NCBI GenBank assembly: GCA_013822245.1
Contig: PNKE01000086.1
Span: 1 to 64,000 of the forward strand
DNA: 64,000 bases
Direction: 5' to 3'
Origin: Candidatus Solibacter sp.
GTDB taxonomy: Bacteria > Acidobacteriota > Terriglobia > Bryobacterales > Bryobacteraceae
Both the position numbers and the translations under genes were made by a program. This document shows, piece by piece, positions 19,368-28,145 of this stretch. Every line of letters starts with the position of its first letter. Position 1 is the stretch's first letter. A model generated the notes under the pieces. The model was not told the origin of the DNA. It was given only the letters and a program-made list of their open reading frames with translations, and did not search any database.

Positions 19368-20288
19368 ATGACGCCTACAGACAAAATTTGGCACAACGGA
19401 CGGTTTATCGCGTGGGACGACGCGAAGATCCACGTGCTCTCCCATGTTGTGAGTTATGGCAGTAGCGTCTTTGAAGGCGTCCGCTGCTATGAGACGGTTT
19501 CGGGGCCGGCGATCTTCCGGTTGAGGGAGCATACGCGGCGGCTGCTGGATTCGGCGAAGATCTACCGCATTGAAGTGGATTACACGGCCGACCACTTGGT
19601 GGAGGCGCAGGTGGAGCTGGTGAGGCTGAACGGGCTGAGGTCATGCTACATCAGGCCGATCGTGTTGCGCGGGTACGGCGGGGTGGGTGTGTTGCCGGTG
19701 AACAACCCGACCGAGATCTTCCTGGCCTGCTGGGCGTGGGGCAAGTATCTGGGCGAGGAGGCGCTGGGCGAGGGCGTGGACGTCTGCATATCGTCATGGA
19801 CGCGGATGGCTCCGAACACGTTGCCGGCGCTGGCCAAGGCGGGGGCGAACTACATGAATTCGCAGTTGATCCGGATGGAAGCCGACCGCAACGGATTCGC
19901 CGAGGGAATTGCGCTGGATGCGAACGGGACGATCAGCGAAGGTTCGGGCGAGAACATATTCGTGATCCGGGACGGCAGGATCCATACGCCGCCGCTGAGT
20001 TCGAGCGTGCTGCCTGGGATCACGCGGGACACGGTGGTGACGCTGGCGGGCGAGTTGGGAATTCCGGTGGTGGAGACGGTGATTCCGAGGGAGTTTCTGT
20101 ATATCGCCGATGAGATCTTCTTCACGGGGACGGCGGCGGAAGTGACGCCGATCCGGACGGTGGACAAGATGCGGATCGGCAGCGGGCGGCGGGGTCCGAT
20201 CACGGAGAGGTTGCAGAAGGCGTTTTTCGATATCGTGGAAGGCCGGGCGGCGGACAAGCACGGCTGGCTGACGGCGGTTGGCGCGTAG
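19368..20288 (+). CDS. ilvE: Branched-chain amino acid aminotransferase (IlvE type)
   Basis: A 306-residue class IV PLP aminotransferase. It has the start IWHNGRFIAWDDAKIHVLSH, SSVFEGVRCYET, the PLP lysine near position 157 in ALAKAGANYMNS, and the signature EGSGENIFVIRDGRI then PGITRDTV. It interconverts Leu, Ile or Val with their 2-oxo acids using glutamate/2-oxoglutarate. The frame is open further upstream, but the ATG at 19368 matches the usual family N-terminus. A D-amino-acid transaminase or aminodeoxychorismate lyase is less likely because the signature motifs are of IlvE type. Confidence 0.9.
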   Translation: MTPTDKIWHNGRFIAWDDAKIHVLSHVVSYGSSVFEGVRCYETVSGPAIFRLREHTRRLLDSAKIYRIEVDYTADHLVEAQVELVRLNGLRSCYIRPIVLRGYGGVGVLPVNNPTEIFLACWAWGKYLGEEALGEGVDVCISSWTRMAPNTLPALAKAGANYMNSQLIRMEADRNGFAEGIALDANGTISEGSGENIFVIRDGRIHTPPLSSSVLPGITRDTVVTLAGELGIPVVETVIPREFLYIADEIFFTGTAAEVTPIRTVDKMRIGSGRRGPITERLQKAFFDIVEGRAADKHGWLTAVGA

Positions 20289-20510
20289 AAATTGAACGGG
20301 CCGCCGAGCCGCTCCCGATGTCTTCACCTCCCCCGAGATTGAACAAGCCGGAGCGGGCGCAAGCGGCCCGAACTCTTAAGACTGTACAGCAAGACGGGGC
20401 CGGACGGAAGCGATACCGGGCCCGGCCGTGACGGTTTTTGACAGATATAAGTGGAATGGAATGAGCGGGATAGGGACGAGAGTCTGTGGGCAAGTTGTGG
20501 ATAAAACAGT
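20289..20510. other. Intergenic region with DnaA-box-like sequences
   Basis: 222 bp between the aminotransferase and nagA with no credible ORF. TGTGGATAA at 20496-20504 is a perfect DnaA box; a two-mismatch copy (TGTGGGCAA, 20485-20493) lies 11 bp upstream in the same orientation. The GATAAA inside this element is also suitably placed to be a -10 for nagA. Confidence 0.4.
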
Positions 20511-21665
20511 ATGTCTAGGAAATGTTCTGGATTTGACGCACTGAGCGGGTCGTATGTGGAGTTGAGTTTTGGGACGGTGATCGAGGCGGCGGACAGGCCG
20601 AAGAGCGCTCCGGCGGAAGGGACGTGGCTGGCGCCGGGGTTCATCGACTTGCAGGTGAACGGATTCAAGGGGGTGGATTTCTGCGCGCCAGGGGCGACGG
20701 TGGAGGAGATCGGGCGGGCGATTGAGGCGATCCTGGCGACGGGGACGACGCGATTTTTCCCGACGGTGATCACGGGGCAGCCGGAGACGATGATCGGGTC
20801 GATCCGGATGCTGACGAAGGCGAGGAAAGAGTTGGCCCGGGGGCGGGCGATGGAGGCGTTCCATATTGAGGGACCGCATATTTCGCCGGCCGACGGGCCG
20901 CGGGGCGCGCATCCGAAGGCGGCGGTGAGGCGGCCGTCGATTGAGGAGTTTGAGAGATGGCAGGAGGCGGCGGAGGGCAATATCGGTCTGGTGACGGTAT
21001 CGGCGGAGTGGGACGAGACGCCGGCCTATATCGCGCACATCACGCGCCGGGGCGTGGTGGCGGCGATCGGGCATATGGATGCGACCGAGGCGCAGATCGA
21101 GGCGGCGGTGGAGGCCGGGGCGACGGTATCGACGCATCTGGGCAACGGGGCGAACGCTTCCCTGCCCCGGCACCCGAACTATCTTTGGACGCAGATGGCC
21201 GAGGACAGGCTGGCGGCGAGCCTGATTGTGGACGGGATTCACCTGGGCCGGGCGTTCATGAGGGTGGCGATGAGGTCGAAGGGGCTGGAGAGGATCGTGC
21301 TGATCACCGACGCGGCGGGGCCGGCGGGGTGTGCGCCGGGGCCGTACAGGTTGGGCGAAGTGGATGTGATTCTGCATGCCGGGGGCAAGGTGACGCTGAC
21401 GGACGGGCAGCGGTTGGCCGGGTCGAGCCTGCATATGGACCGTGGGGTGGAGAATTTGATGAAGATCTGCGGGCTGACGCTGGCCGAGGCCGTTGCGCTG
21501 GCGACGCGGAATCCGGCGCGGGTGGGGCGCGTGGCGGGCCGGCAAAGAGGGCTTGAGGCGGGCGACAGGGCAGATATCGTCGAGTTTGACTATGACCGGG
21601 ACGCGGCGAGCATCCGGGTGAAGCGGACGTGGCTGGATGGAGAACTGGTGTACCAGGCGGCTTGA
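20511..21665 (+). CDS. nagA: N-acetylglucosamine-6-phosphate deacetylase
   Basis: A 384-residue amidohydrolase of normal NagA length. APGFIDLQVNGFKGVDF corresponds to the E. coli-type variant, in which the usual HxH metal pair is replaced by Gln-x-Asn (single-metal enzyme). Other ligands are present: Glu in FHIEGPHIS, His in HLGNGANA, His in VDGIHLGRA, and catalytic Asp in LITDAAGPAG. It converts GlcNAc-6-P to GlcN-6-P and acetate in amino-sugar recycling. No nagB or transporter is adjacent. Confidence 0.92.
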   Translation: MSRKCSGFDALSGSYVELSFGTVIEAADRPKSAPAEGTWLAPGFIDLQVNGFKGVDFCAPGATVEEIGRAIEAILATGTTRFFPTVITGQPETMIGSIRMLTKARKELARGRAMEAFHIEGPHISPADGPRGAHPKAAVRRPSIEEFERWQEAAEGNIGLVTVSAEWDETPAYIAHITRRGVVAAIGHMDATEAQIEAAVEAGATVSTHLGNGANASLPRHPNYLWTQMAEDRLAASLIVDGIHLGRAFMRVAMRSKGLERIVLITDAAGPAGCAPGPYRLGEVDVILHAGGKVTLTDGQRLAGSSLHMDRGVENLMKICGLTLAEAVALATRNPARVGRVAGRQRGLEAGDRADIVEFDYDRDAASIRVKRTWLDGELVYQAA

Positions 21666-21756
21666 ACAAAATGTATCTCGCCACTACACCCATTTGCGTG
21701 TAACAATAGCGGGCGGTTCCCTGTAGAGCCGAATTCCGGACAAGGAAAAGAGGCCG

Positions 21757-22227
21757 ATGCCAAATCACCCGCGGGCGTGGATCGACGAGTTTCTGTCATA
21801 TAAGCGGATCGCCATGGCGGGCGCTTCACGGGATGCGAAGCATTTCAGCAGGAAGGTGATGGATGAGTTCGTCAAGCGCGGCTATGATGTCGTGCCGGTG
21901 AACCCGAACGCGGATGAGATTGGGGGCCGCGAATGCAAGCGGAGCCTGGCGGAGGTGGATCCGCCGGCCGAGGGTGTGCTGGTGATGACGTCTTCGAAAC
22001 AAAGCCGCGAGTTGATCCGGCAGAGCGCCGAGCGCGGGGTGAAGATGGTGTGGCTGTACAAGGCCGCGGGGTGCGGGGCGGCGACGCCGGAGGCCGTGGA
22101 GGCGTGCGACGAGCTGGGGATGAGGGTGATCGCGGGCGAGTGCCCGTTCATGTTTTTCCCGAATACGGCGTGGTTTCACAAGCTCCACGCCGGGTGGCGG
22201 ACGCTTACCGGGACGATGCCGCGGTAG
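21757..22227 (+). CDS. CoA-binding domain protein (YccU-like)
   Basis: A 156-residue single-domain protein with a Rossmann-like CoA-binding fold: IAMAGASRDAKHFSRKVMDEF, VVPVNPNADEIGG, and GECPFMFFPNTAWFHKLH near the end. This family resembles the first domain of succinyl-CoA synthetase alpha and binds CoA; its cellular role is unclear. An AAGAGG-like ribosome site precedes the ATG. Confidence 0.85.
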   Translation: MPNHPRAWIDEFLSYKRIAMAGASRDAKHFSRKVMDEFVKRGYDVVPVNPNADEIGGRECKRSLAEVDPPAEGVLVMTSSKQSRELIRQSAERGVKMVWLYKAAGCGAATPEAVEACDELGMRVIAGECPFMFFPNTAWFHKLHAGWRTLTGTMPR

Positions 22228-22314
22228 TTTTGGGCGGCTTCATGAGAGGCGGCGTGATTCCGCCATGGCTGCAGCGGATCAGGGGTGGAGCGGCGCATTG
22301 GTACACTCGGATTC

Positions 22315-23001
22315 GTGGTGTTGAGCCGGAGGCAATTGCTGGCGATGATGCCGTGGGCGGCGGCCGGGCAGGGTGCGTGGCGGCCGGGGCTGGACGGAGC
22401 GGCGGCGGAGAAGGCGTTCCGGCGATGGGCGGCGTGGCTGGCCGAGGCGTTGTATGCGGTGCAGCCGGACTTGCCGGATGACGTGAAGGACTGCTCGGGG
22501 CTGGTGCGGTTCTGTTACCGGGAAGCGCTGAGGCGGCACGACAGGGAGTGGGCCGAGCAGGTGGGGCTGGACGGGATACCGGCGATGCCGGATGCGGCGG
22601 GCGGGGCGCGGATTCATGCGCTGCTGGGCGGGGCGGTGTTCCGGGTGAAGCCGGGCGAGTACAGGCCGGGGGATGAGCGCAATGGGAGCTACAGGCACTT
22701 TGCGGACGCCGGGCATTTGATGAGATTCAATTGCCGGAGGGTGGCGGGGGAGATTGAATCGGCGCGGGCGGCCGATTTGTTGTTCTACAGGCAACTGGAG
22801 CCCAGGCAGCCGTTTCATTCGATGGTGGTGACCGAGGGGAGAGTGGTGTACCATACGGGTCCGGAGGGCGGATGGGCGGGTGAGGTGAGGCGGTTGGAGT
22901 TTGATGAATTGCGGAGGCACCGGCAGGCGAAGTGGCGGCCTGTGTGGGGCAATCCGAACTACCTGGGCGTGTTCCGCTGGAAGATACTCGAACGGGGATA
23001 A
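22315..23001 (+). CDS. DUF1175 (YfaT-like) exported protein
   Basis: About 228 residues. The N-terminus has SRRQLLAMM, a Tat-like twin-arginine signal. KDCSGLVRFCYREAL and LLFYRQLEPRQPFHSMVV match the DUF1175 family, which in E. coli (YfaT) is encoded beside the alpha-2-macroglobulin YfaS. Cys/His-containing segments (DCSG, FHSMV) suggest an NlpC/P60-like fold, so a peptidase or amidase is possible; this is inference. Start choice is uncertain (GTG 22315, GTG 22318 or further upstream). TACACT sits 7 nt before GTG 22315, suggesting a leaderless start. The stop is 3 bp from the next gene. Confidence 0.75.
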   Translation: MVLSRRQLLAMMPWAAAGQGAWRPGLDGAAAEKAFRRWAAWLAEALYAVQPDLPDDVKDCSGLVRFCYREALRRHDREWAEQVGLDGIPAMPDAAGGARIHALLGGAVFRVKPGEYRPGDERNGSYRHFADAGHLMRFNCRRVAGEIESARAADLLFYRQLEPRQPFHSMVVTEGRVVYHTGPEGGWAGEVRRLEFDELRRHRQAKWRPVWGNPNYLGVFRWKILERG

Positions 23002-23004
23002 GCG

Positions 23005-26000
23005 ATGCGACTGAGAGCGGTGTTATTTGCGGCGGCGATGGTGATGGCGTTGAGCGCGCCGGCGCAGGTGGATGAAACGAGCCGGTACTTTTCGCTGTCG
23101 ACGGAGGGTCCGGTGCGCAAGGGCGGGACTGTGCCGGTCAGGGTGTCGGCGCAGGGGGTGGACACGCTGGAGTTCAGGCTGTACAGGGTGAACGATCCGG
23201 TGAAGTTTTTCGAGCAACTGAGCGATCCGCATTCGGCGGGGCGGGCGGCGCGGCGGAGGCCGAAAGCGGTGACGCCGATTGAGAAATTCGACGAGTGGCG
23301 GCGGGATGTACGGGCGTGGATGCGGGACGTGGTGAGGATGCAGTTTGGGGCCGAGGAGCGGGGGGCGATCAGGGCGTGGCTGAATCCGCCGGTGAAGGCT
23401 CCGGCGACGGGGCCGGGGGCGAAGGGGGTGGCGACGGAGTATGCCGAGACGCCGCTGTTGAATCCGCAGCAGGTGGTGCGGGTGTGGAAGCAGCCGGTGA
23501 AGGCGAAGAACCGTTGGGAGAGCGTGACTGTGCCGGTGGAGTTGAGCGAGAAGGGGCTGTACCTGCTGGAGGCGACCGACGGGCGGTTGCAGGCGTATAC
23601 GGTGCTGTCGGCGACGGATCTGGCGCTGCTGACGAAGGCCGAGCCGGGGCGGGTGCATGTGAGGGTGGTGGACCGGGACAAGGGCGCGGCGGTGGATGGA
23701 GTGACGCTGCGATTGTTTGATGGATCACGAAGCGAAGTGGCGGTGGAGCAGGTGACGGCGCGCGGCGAGGGGATGGAGTGGTCGAGCAAGCTGCATATGC
23801 CGGAGGGGCTGCTGGTGACGGCGCGCAAGGGCGATGAGTTCGCCGTGACGACGATCGACTCGTGGGCGCTGGGCGGGGACCGCGAAGAGATGACGGGCTA
23901 TGTCTACACGGACCGTCCGGTGTACAGGCCTGGGCATCCGGTGCATACGCGGGCGATTCTGCGCAGGCCGGTCTTGCAGGGCTATGAGTTGCCGGCGGAT
24001 TCGGAGGCCGAAATCGAGATCACGAATCCGGACGACGGGACGGTGCTGAAGAGGAAAGCAAGGCTGACGGCGGCGGGGGCGGTGTCGGCGGATGTGACGC
24101 TGCCGAAGGACGCGCCGCTGGGCTACTACTCGGTGAAGGTGACGAGCGGGGAGGCGACGACCTATGGCGGGTTCCATGTGGAGGAGTACAGGAAGCCGGA
24201 GTATGAGGTGCGGGTGCGGGCCGAGCAGGGGCGGATCTTGCAGGGGCAGCAGGCGGCGTTTCATGTGACGGCGAAGTATTACTACGGCGAGCCGGTGACG
24301 AACGCGAAGGTGGAGTGGACGCTGTACCGCAGCCGGTCGTGGCCGCCGTGGTTTGAGGTGGACGAAGAGGAGATGGGGGGCGAGGGGGATGAGGGCGAAG
24401 GCGACGGGATTTCGTATGGATCGGAGACGGTCGAGGAGGGCAAGGGGGAGTTGGACGCACAGGGCCGGTTGACGGTGCGTGTGCCGGCGGCGCGGGGGCG
24501 GACGGATCTGCGGTATGGGTTGCAGGTGAAGGTGACGGATGCGTCGGGGCGGGAGATTTCGGGGGCGGCGTCGGTGGTGGCGACGCGGGGCGAGTTTTTT
24601 GTGAGCGTGGAGCCGGCCAGCTATGTGACGGCCGAGGGGAGCGCGGCGAAGCTGATTGTGAGGACGAGGGACTACGACGGCAGGCCGGTGGCGGGCGTCG
24701 GGTTTCGGGTGAGCGTATCCGAGTATGAGTGGCGGAAGCCGGAACAGCCGGCGTTTGTGACGCTGGCGGGGACGACGGGCGCTGATGGCAGCGGGACGGT
24801 CGAGTTTGTTCCGCGGAAGGGCGGCGTGGTGCGGGCGCGGGTGACGGCGCCGGCGCAGGGCGGGACGGTGCTGGACAACATTTGCCACTTGTGGATCAGC
24901 GGCGCGGGGTTCAGTTCGCGGGGCGATGAGAGGATTCAGATTGTCCCGGATAAGAAGTCTTATAAGGCGGGCGAGACGGCGAAGTTGCTGGTGGTGACGG
25001 GCGGGCCGGCGCATGTGTGGCTGTCGGCCGAGGCGCGGGGCGTGTTGTGGCAGAGGTGGGTGAAGGTGGACGGGGACGCGGGGACGGTGGACGTGAAGGT
25101 GGAATCGAGTTGGGAGCCGAACGTCCATATCGAAGCCGTGTTCGTGCGCGACGACGTGTTGCATCGCGGCAGCAAGATGCTGAAGGTTCCGCCGGAGACG
25201 AGGCTGTTGAAGGTGGATGTCGAGCCGGACAAGCCGATCTATCAGCCGGGCGAGCCGGCGGTGTTTCAGGTGAAGGCGAGCGATTATCAGGGCAAGCCGG
25301 TGGCGGCGGAGTTTAGCGTGGGGGTGGTGGATGAGTCGATTTACGCGGTGAAGCGGGAGGCGGTGAGGGATATCAAGGATGTCTTCTACGGCCAGCAGTG
25401 GAACCGGGTGGGGACCGATTCGTCGTTGTCGTTCTACTTTGGCGGGTCGGCCGGGAAGAGCCGGATGACGCTGGCCGCCGAGCGAGGGACGGTGAGGACG
25501 CGGTACGGGCAACTGAAAGAAGAGCGGCTGGCCGAGCCGAAGATCCGCAAGGAGTTTCCGGATACGGCGTACTGGACGCCGGCGCTGGAGACGGGTGCGG
25601 ACGGGCGAGGCGAGGTGAAGTTCTCGTTCCCGGATTCGTTGACGACGTGGCGGGCGACGGCGCGCGGCGTGACGGCGGATACGAAGGTGGGCCAGGCGAT
25701 TGCGCGGACGATTGTGCGGAAGAACCTGATCGTTTCGATTGCTGCGCCGCGGTTTTTTACCGAGGGCGACGAGGCGGTGCTGCCGGTGATTGTGCGCAGT
25801 TCCCTGCCCTCGACGGTGCAGGTGAAGGTGAGCCTGGATGCGACAGGGTTGGAGTTTATTGAAGGCGAGACGAGGCAGGTGAAGGTGGAGCCGAAGGGCG
25901 AGGCGGTGGTGGATTACCGGGTGAGGGTGAAGCCGGGCAAGGAGGTGACGCTGCTGGCGAAGGCGCTGAGCGGGCAGGAGTCAGATGCGCTGGAGATCCG

Positions 26001-27642
26001 GTTGCCGGTCGAGCCGCCAGGGCTGGATTATGTGACGTCGAGGACGGGCACGGTGGACGCGGACGCGCCGGAGCGGGCGCAGATGCAGTTTGACGCGCGG
26101 TCGATCGCGCACACGCGGACGCTGGAGATCGAGGTGACGCCGTCGGTGGCCGGGACGCTCTATTCGGCGCTGGACTATCTGACGTCGTATCCGTATGGAT
26201 GCACGGAACAGACGATGTCGAGCTTCATGCCGAACGTGGTGGTGGCGCAGGCGATGCGCTCGTTGAAGCTGCCGGAGGCAATCGACAAGAGGGAACTGGA
26301 CAGGAAGGTGAAGGCGGGGTTTGAGAGGCTGTCGGAGTTGCAGCACCAGGATGGCGGGTGGGGGTGGTGGGAGAGCGATGCGCCGGATGCGTTCATGACA
26401 GCGTATGTGGCGTGGGGGCTGAAAGAGGCGCGGGACGGCGGGTATACGGGGTATGACTACATGGCCGGGCGGGCGGCGGCGGCGGTGCGTAAGCAGTTTG
26501 AGCGGCCGGCGGCCAAGCAGGCGGCCGATATCCGGGCGTGGCAGTTGCACGCGCTGGCTCTCTGGGGCGAGGCGAAGACACGGGACATGGACGTGGTGTG
26601 GGAGAAGAGGGCGGATCTGACGAGCCTGGGCTGGGCGTTGATGGGGTTGGCGGCGCAGGAGATGAAAGACGCGCGGACGCAGCAGATCGGGTTGCAGATC
26701 GATCTGCTGGCCAAGCGCGAGGGCCCGTATGCGTGGTGGCCGGCGGAGCGGGATCTGATGCTGGACTTCGTGACGGACGCGTCGGTGGAAGCGACGAGTT
26801 TCGCCCTGAAGTTTTTGGCGCGCGATACGGCGGAATCGCGACTGGCGCCGGGGGCGGCGCGGTGGCTGCTGGCGAAGCGAAGCCGCGGGGCGCGGTGGCA
26901 GAGTACGAAGCAGACGGCGTTCGCGATTCTGGGACTGACGGGCCATTTGAAGAGATCGAAGGAGTTGGAGCCGGACTTCACGGCGCGGGTGACGCTGAAC
27001 GGGAAGGAGATCCTGAAGCGGCGGTTTGGCGCCGATGATGTGTTCGCAAAGCCGGTGAAGGTGCGGTTGAGCGGAGCCGAGACGGGCGCGGCGTTTGACC
27101 TGCAAGTGGAAAAGACGGGCAAGGGGCGGGTGTACTGGACGGCGAAGGCGGAGATGCGGCTGCTGGCCGGGGCGGTGAGCGAGCCGGCGGATTCAAAGCT
27201 GGCGGTGAGGCGGGAGTACTTCAGGATGTCGCCGGTGGAGGAGGGCGGGCGGATTGTGTATCAGCTTGTTCCATTTGATGGCGTGGCGAAGCAGGGCGAG
27301 TTGATCGCGTGCAGGCTGAAGGTGGACGGGGCGGATCAGCGGTATGTATTGATTGAAGATCCGTTGCCCGCCGGGGCCGAGATCGTGCCGAGGGACGATT
27401 TGTATCAGGTGAAGGGCGCGCCGCCGTGGTGGCGGGCGGGCTGGGCGCGGAGGCAGGCGAGGGATTCGAAGATGGGATTCCTGGAGGCGTGGCTGCCGAA
27501 GGCGGGGGCGGAGTTCATGTACATGTTCAGGGTGACGGCGGCGGGGACGATTCAAGCGCCGCCGGCGCGGGTGGAGCCGATGTATCAGCCCGAGGTGTTC
27601 AGTTCGACCGAAGCAGCGAAGTTTGAGGTGCAAAGGCCATGA
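23005..27642 (+). CDS. Thioester-containing bacterial alpha-2-macroglobulin
   Basis: A 1545-residue exported protein: signal peptide 1-20, several macroglobulin-like beta domains, a bait-like region with a Glu/Gly-rich acidic loop near residue 465, and the thioester motif GCTEQ with Cys1066 and Gln1069 followed by an alpha-helical TED domain (WGWWESD). Bacterial alpha-2-macroglobulins trap attacking proteases and covalently bind them by the thioester. No lipobox Cys is seen, so it is probably periplasmic or secreted. Many such genes pair with PBP1C; here the partners are a DUF1175 gene (3 bp upstream) and a small membrane protein (4-bp overlap downstream), so it resembles the yfaS-yfaT arrangement. 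Confidence 0.92.
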   Translation: MRLRAVLFAAAMVMALSAPAQVDETSRYFSLSTEGPVRKGGTVPVRVSAQGVDTLEFRLYRVNDPVKFFEQLSDPHSAGRAARRRPKAVTPIEKFDEWRRDVRAWMRDVVRMQFGAEERGAIRAWLNPPVKAPATGPGAKGVATEYAETPLLNPQQVVRVWKQPVKAKNRWESVTVPVELSEKGLYLLEATDGRLQAYTVLSATDLALLTKAEPGRVHVRVVDRDKGAAVDGVTLRLFDGSRSEVAVEQVTARGEGMEWSSKLHMPEGLLVTARKGDEFAVTTIDSWALGGDREEMTGYVYTDRPVYRPGHPVHTRAILRRPVLQGYELPADSEAEIEITNPDDGTVLKRKARLTAAGAVSADVTLPKDAPLGYYSVKVTSGEATTYGGFHVEEYRKPEYEVRVRAEQGRILQGQQAAFHVTAKYYYGEPVTNAKVEWTLYRSRSWPPWFEVDEEEMGGEGDEGEGDGISYGSETVEEGKGELDAQGRLTVRVPAARGRTDLRYGLQVKVTDASGREISGAASVVATRGEFFVSVEPASYVTAEGSAAKLIVRTRDYDGRPVAGVGFRVSVSEYEWRKPEQPAFVTLAGTTGADGSGTVEFVPRKGGVVRARVTAPAQGGTVLDNICHLWISGAGFSSRGDERIQIVPDKKSYKAGETAKLLVVTGGPAHVWLSAEARGVLWQRWVKVDGDAGTVDVKVESSWEPNVHIEAVFVRDDVLHRGSKMLKVPPETRLLKVDVEPDKPIYQPGEPAVFQVKASDYQGKPVAAEFSVGVVDESIYAVKREAVRDIKDVFYGQQWNRVGTDSSLSFYFGGSAGKSRMTLAAERGTVRTRYGQLKEERLAEPKIRKEFPDTAYWTPALETGADGRGEVKFSFPDSLTTWRATARGVTADTKVGQAIARTIVRKNLIVSIAAPRFFTEGDEAVLPVIVRSSLPSTVQVKVSLDATGLEFIEGETRQVKVEPKGEAVVDYRVRVKPGKEVTLLAKALSGQESDALEIRLPVEPPGLDYVTSRTGTVDADAPERAQMQFDARSIAHTRTLEIEVTPSVAGTLYSALDYLTSYPYGCTEQTMSSFMPNVVVAQAMRSLKLPEAIDKRELDRKVKAGFERLSELQHQDGGWGWWESDAPDAFMTAYVAWGLKEARDGGYTGYDYMAGRAAAAVRKQFERPAAKQAADIRAWQLHALALWGEAKTRDMDVVWEKRADLTSLGWALMGLAAQEMKDARTQQIGLQIDLLAKREGPYAWWPAERDLMLDFVTDASVEATSFALKFLARDTAESRLAPGAARWLLAKRSRGARWQSTKQTAFAILGLTGHLKRSKELEPDFTARVTLNGKEILKRRFGADDVFAKPVKVRLSGAETGAAFDLQVEKTGKGRVYWTAKAEMRLLAGAVSEPADSKLAVRREYFRMSPVEEGGRIVYQLVPFDGVAKQGELIACRLKVDGADQRYVLIEDPLPAGAEIVPRDDLYQVKGAPPWWRAGWARRQARDSKMGFLEAWLPKAGAEFMYMFRVTAAGTIQAPPARVEPMYQPEVFSSTEAAKFEVQRP

Positions 27643-28145
27643 CAATGAAGGAAACGTTCAAAGCGGCGGCGGACGATTTCAGGTTGCACAAGTGGGCGCC
27701 GGCGATTGGAGTGGCGGCGGTGGCGGCCTGGGTGGGGCTGTTTTATTACTGGCTGGGGATGGGGCTGGGCACGTTCTGGAAGTTTGCGGCGGTGGTGGGG
27801 CTGGGGATGGTGCTGACGGGCGGGTTGGGGGCGATGGTGCAGCAGTCGTTGACGGTGTACAAGCTGGATGACGGCAAGGTGGCGAGGCTGTTCAAGTCAG
27901 GGGCGTTCTGGGTGGCGCTGGTTGGATTTGGCATAGTGGGATGCTGGCTGCCGTGGGTGCTGGTGAACTGGACGCCGGCGGTGACGGGGGTGACGATGCA
28001 GGCGGTGAGCGCGGGGGTGCGGTTTGGCGTGGCGGTCTGCGTGTTTGCGTGCGCGTGGCTGATGCTGTGCGCGGTGGTGAGGCGGGTGATGGAGCATATG
28101 CGGGACGGCGAAGAGGCTCCGTGGACGGGGGGGATTACCGGCTGA
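27639..28145 (+). CDS. Small four-helix membrane protein
   Basis: 168 residues with about four hydrophobic helices and few charged residues. The start overlaps the alpha-2-macroglobulin stop by 4 bp (ATGA), so it belongs to that operon and may anchor or localise the complex. No family recognised. Its 3' end overlaps the convergent SpoIID gene tail-to-tail by 11 bp. Confidence 0.65.
   Translation: MTMKETFKAAADDFRLHKWAPAIGVAAVAAWVGLFYYWLGMGLGTFWKFAAVVGLGMVLTGGLGAMVQQSLTVYKLDDGKVARLFKSGAFWVALVGFGIVGCWLPWVLVNWTPAVTGVTMQAVSAGVRFGVAVCVFACAWLMLCAVVRRVMEHMRDGEEAPWTGGITG

Noticed and set aside
20485-20504. Replication origin
   Set aside because: Only two DnaA-box-like sequences, no AT-rich unwinding region and no dnaA/dnaN nearby.
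23725-25512. Minus-strand frame of 595 codons opposite the alpha-2-macroglobulin gene
   Set aside because: Arg/His/Pro-rich shadow without homology; the sense gene is certain.
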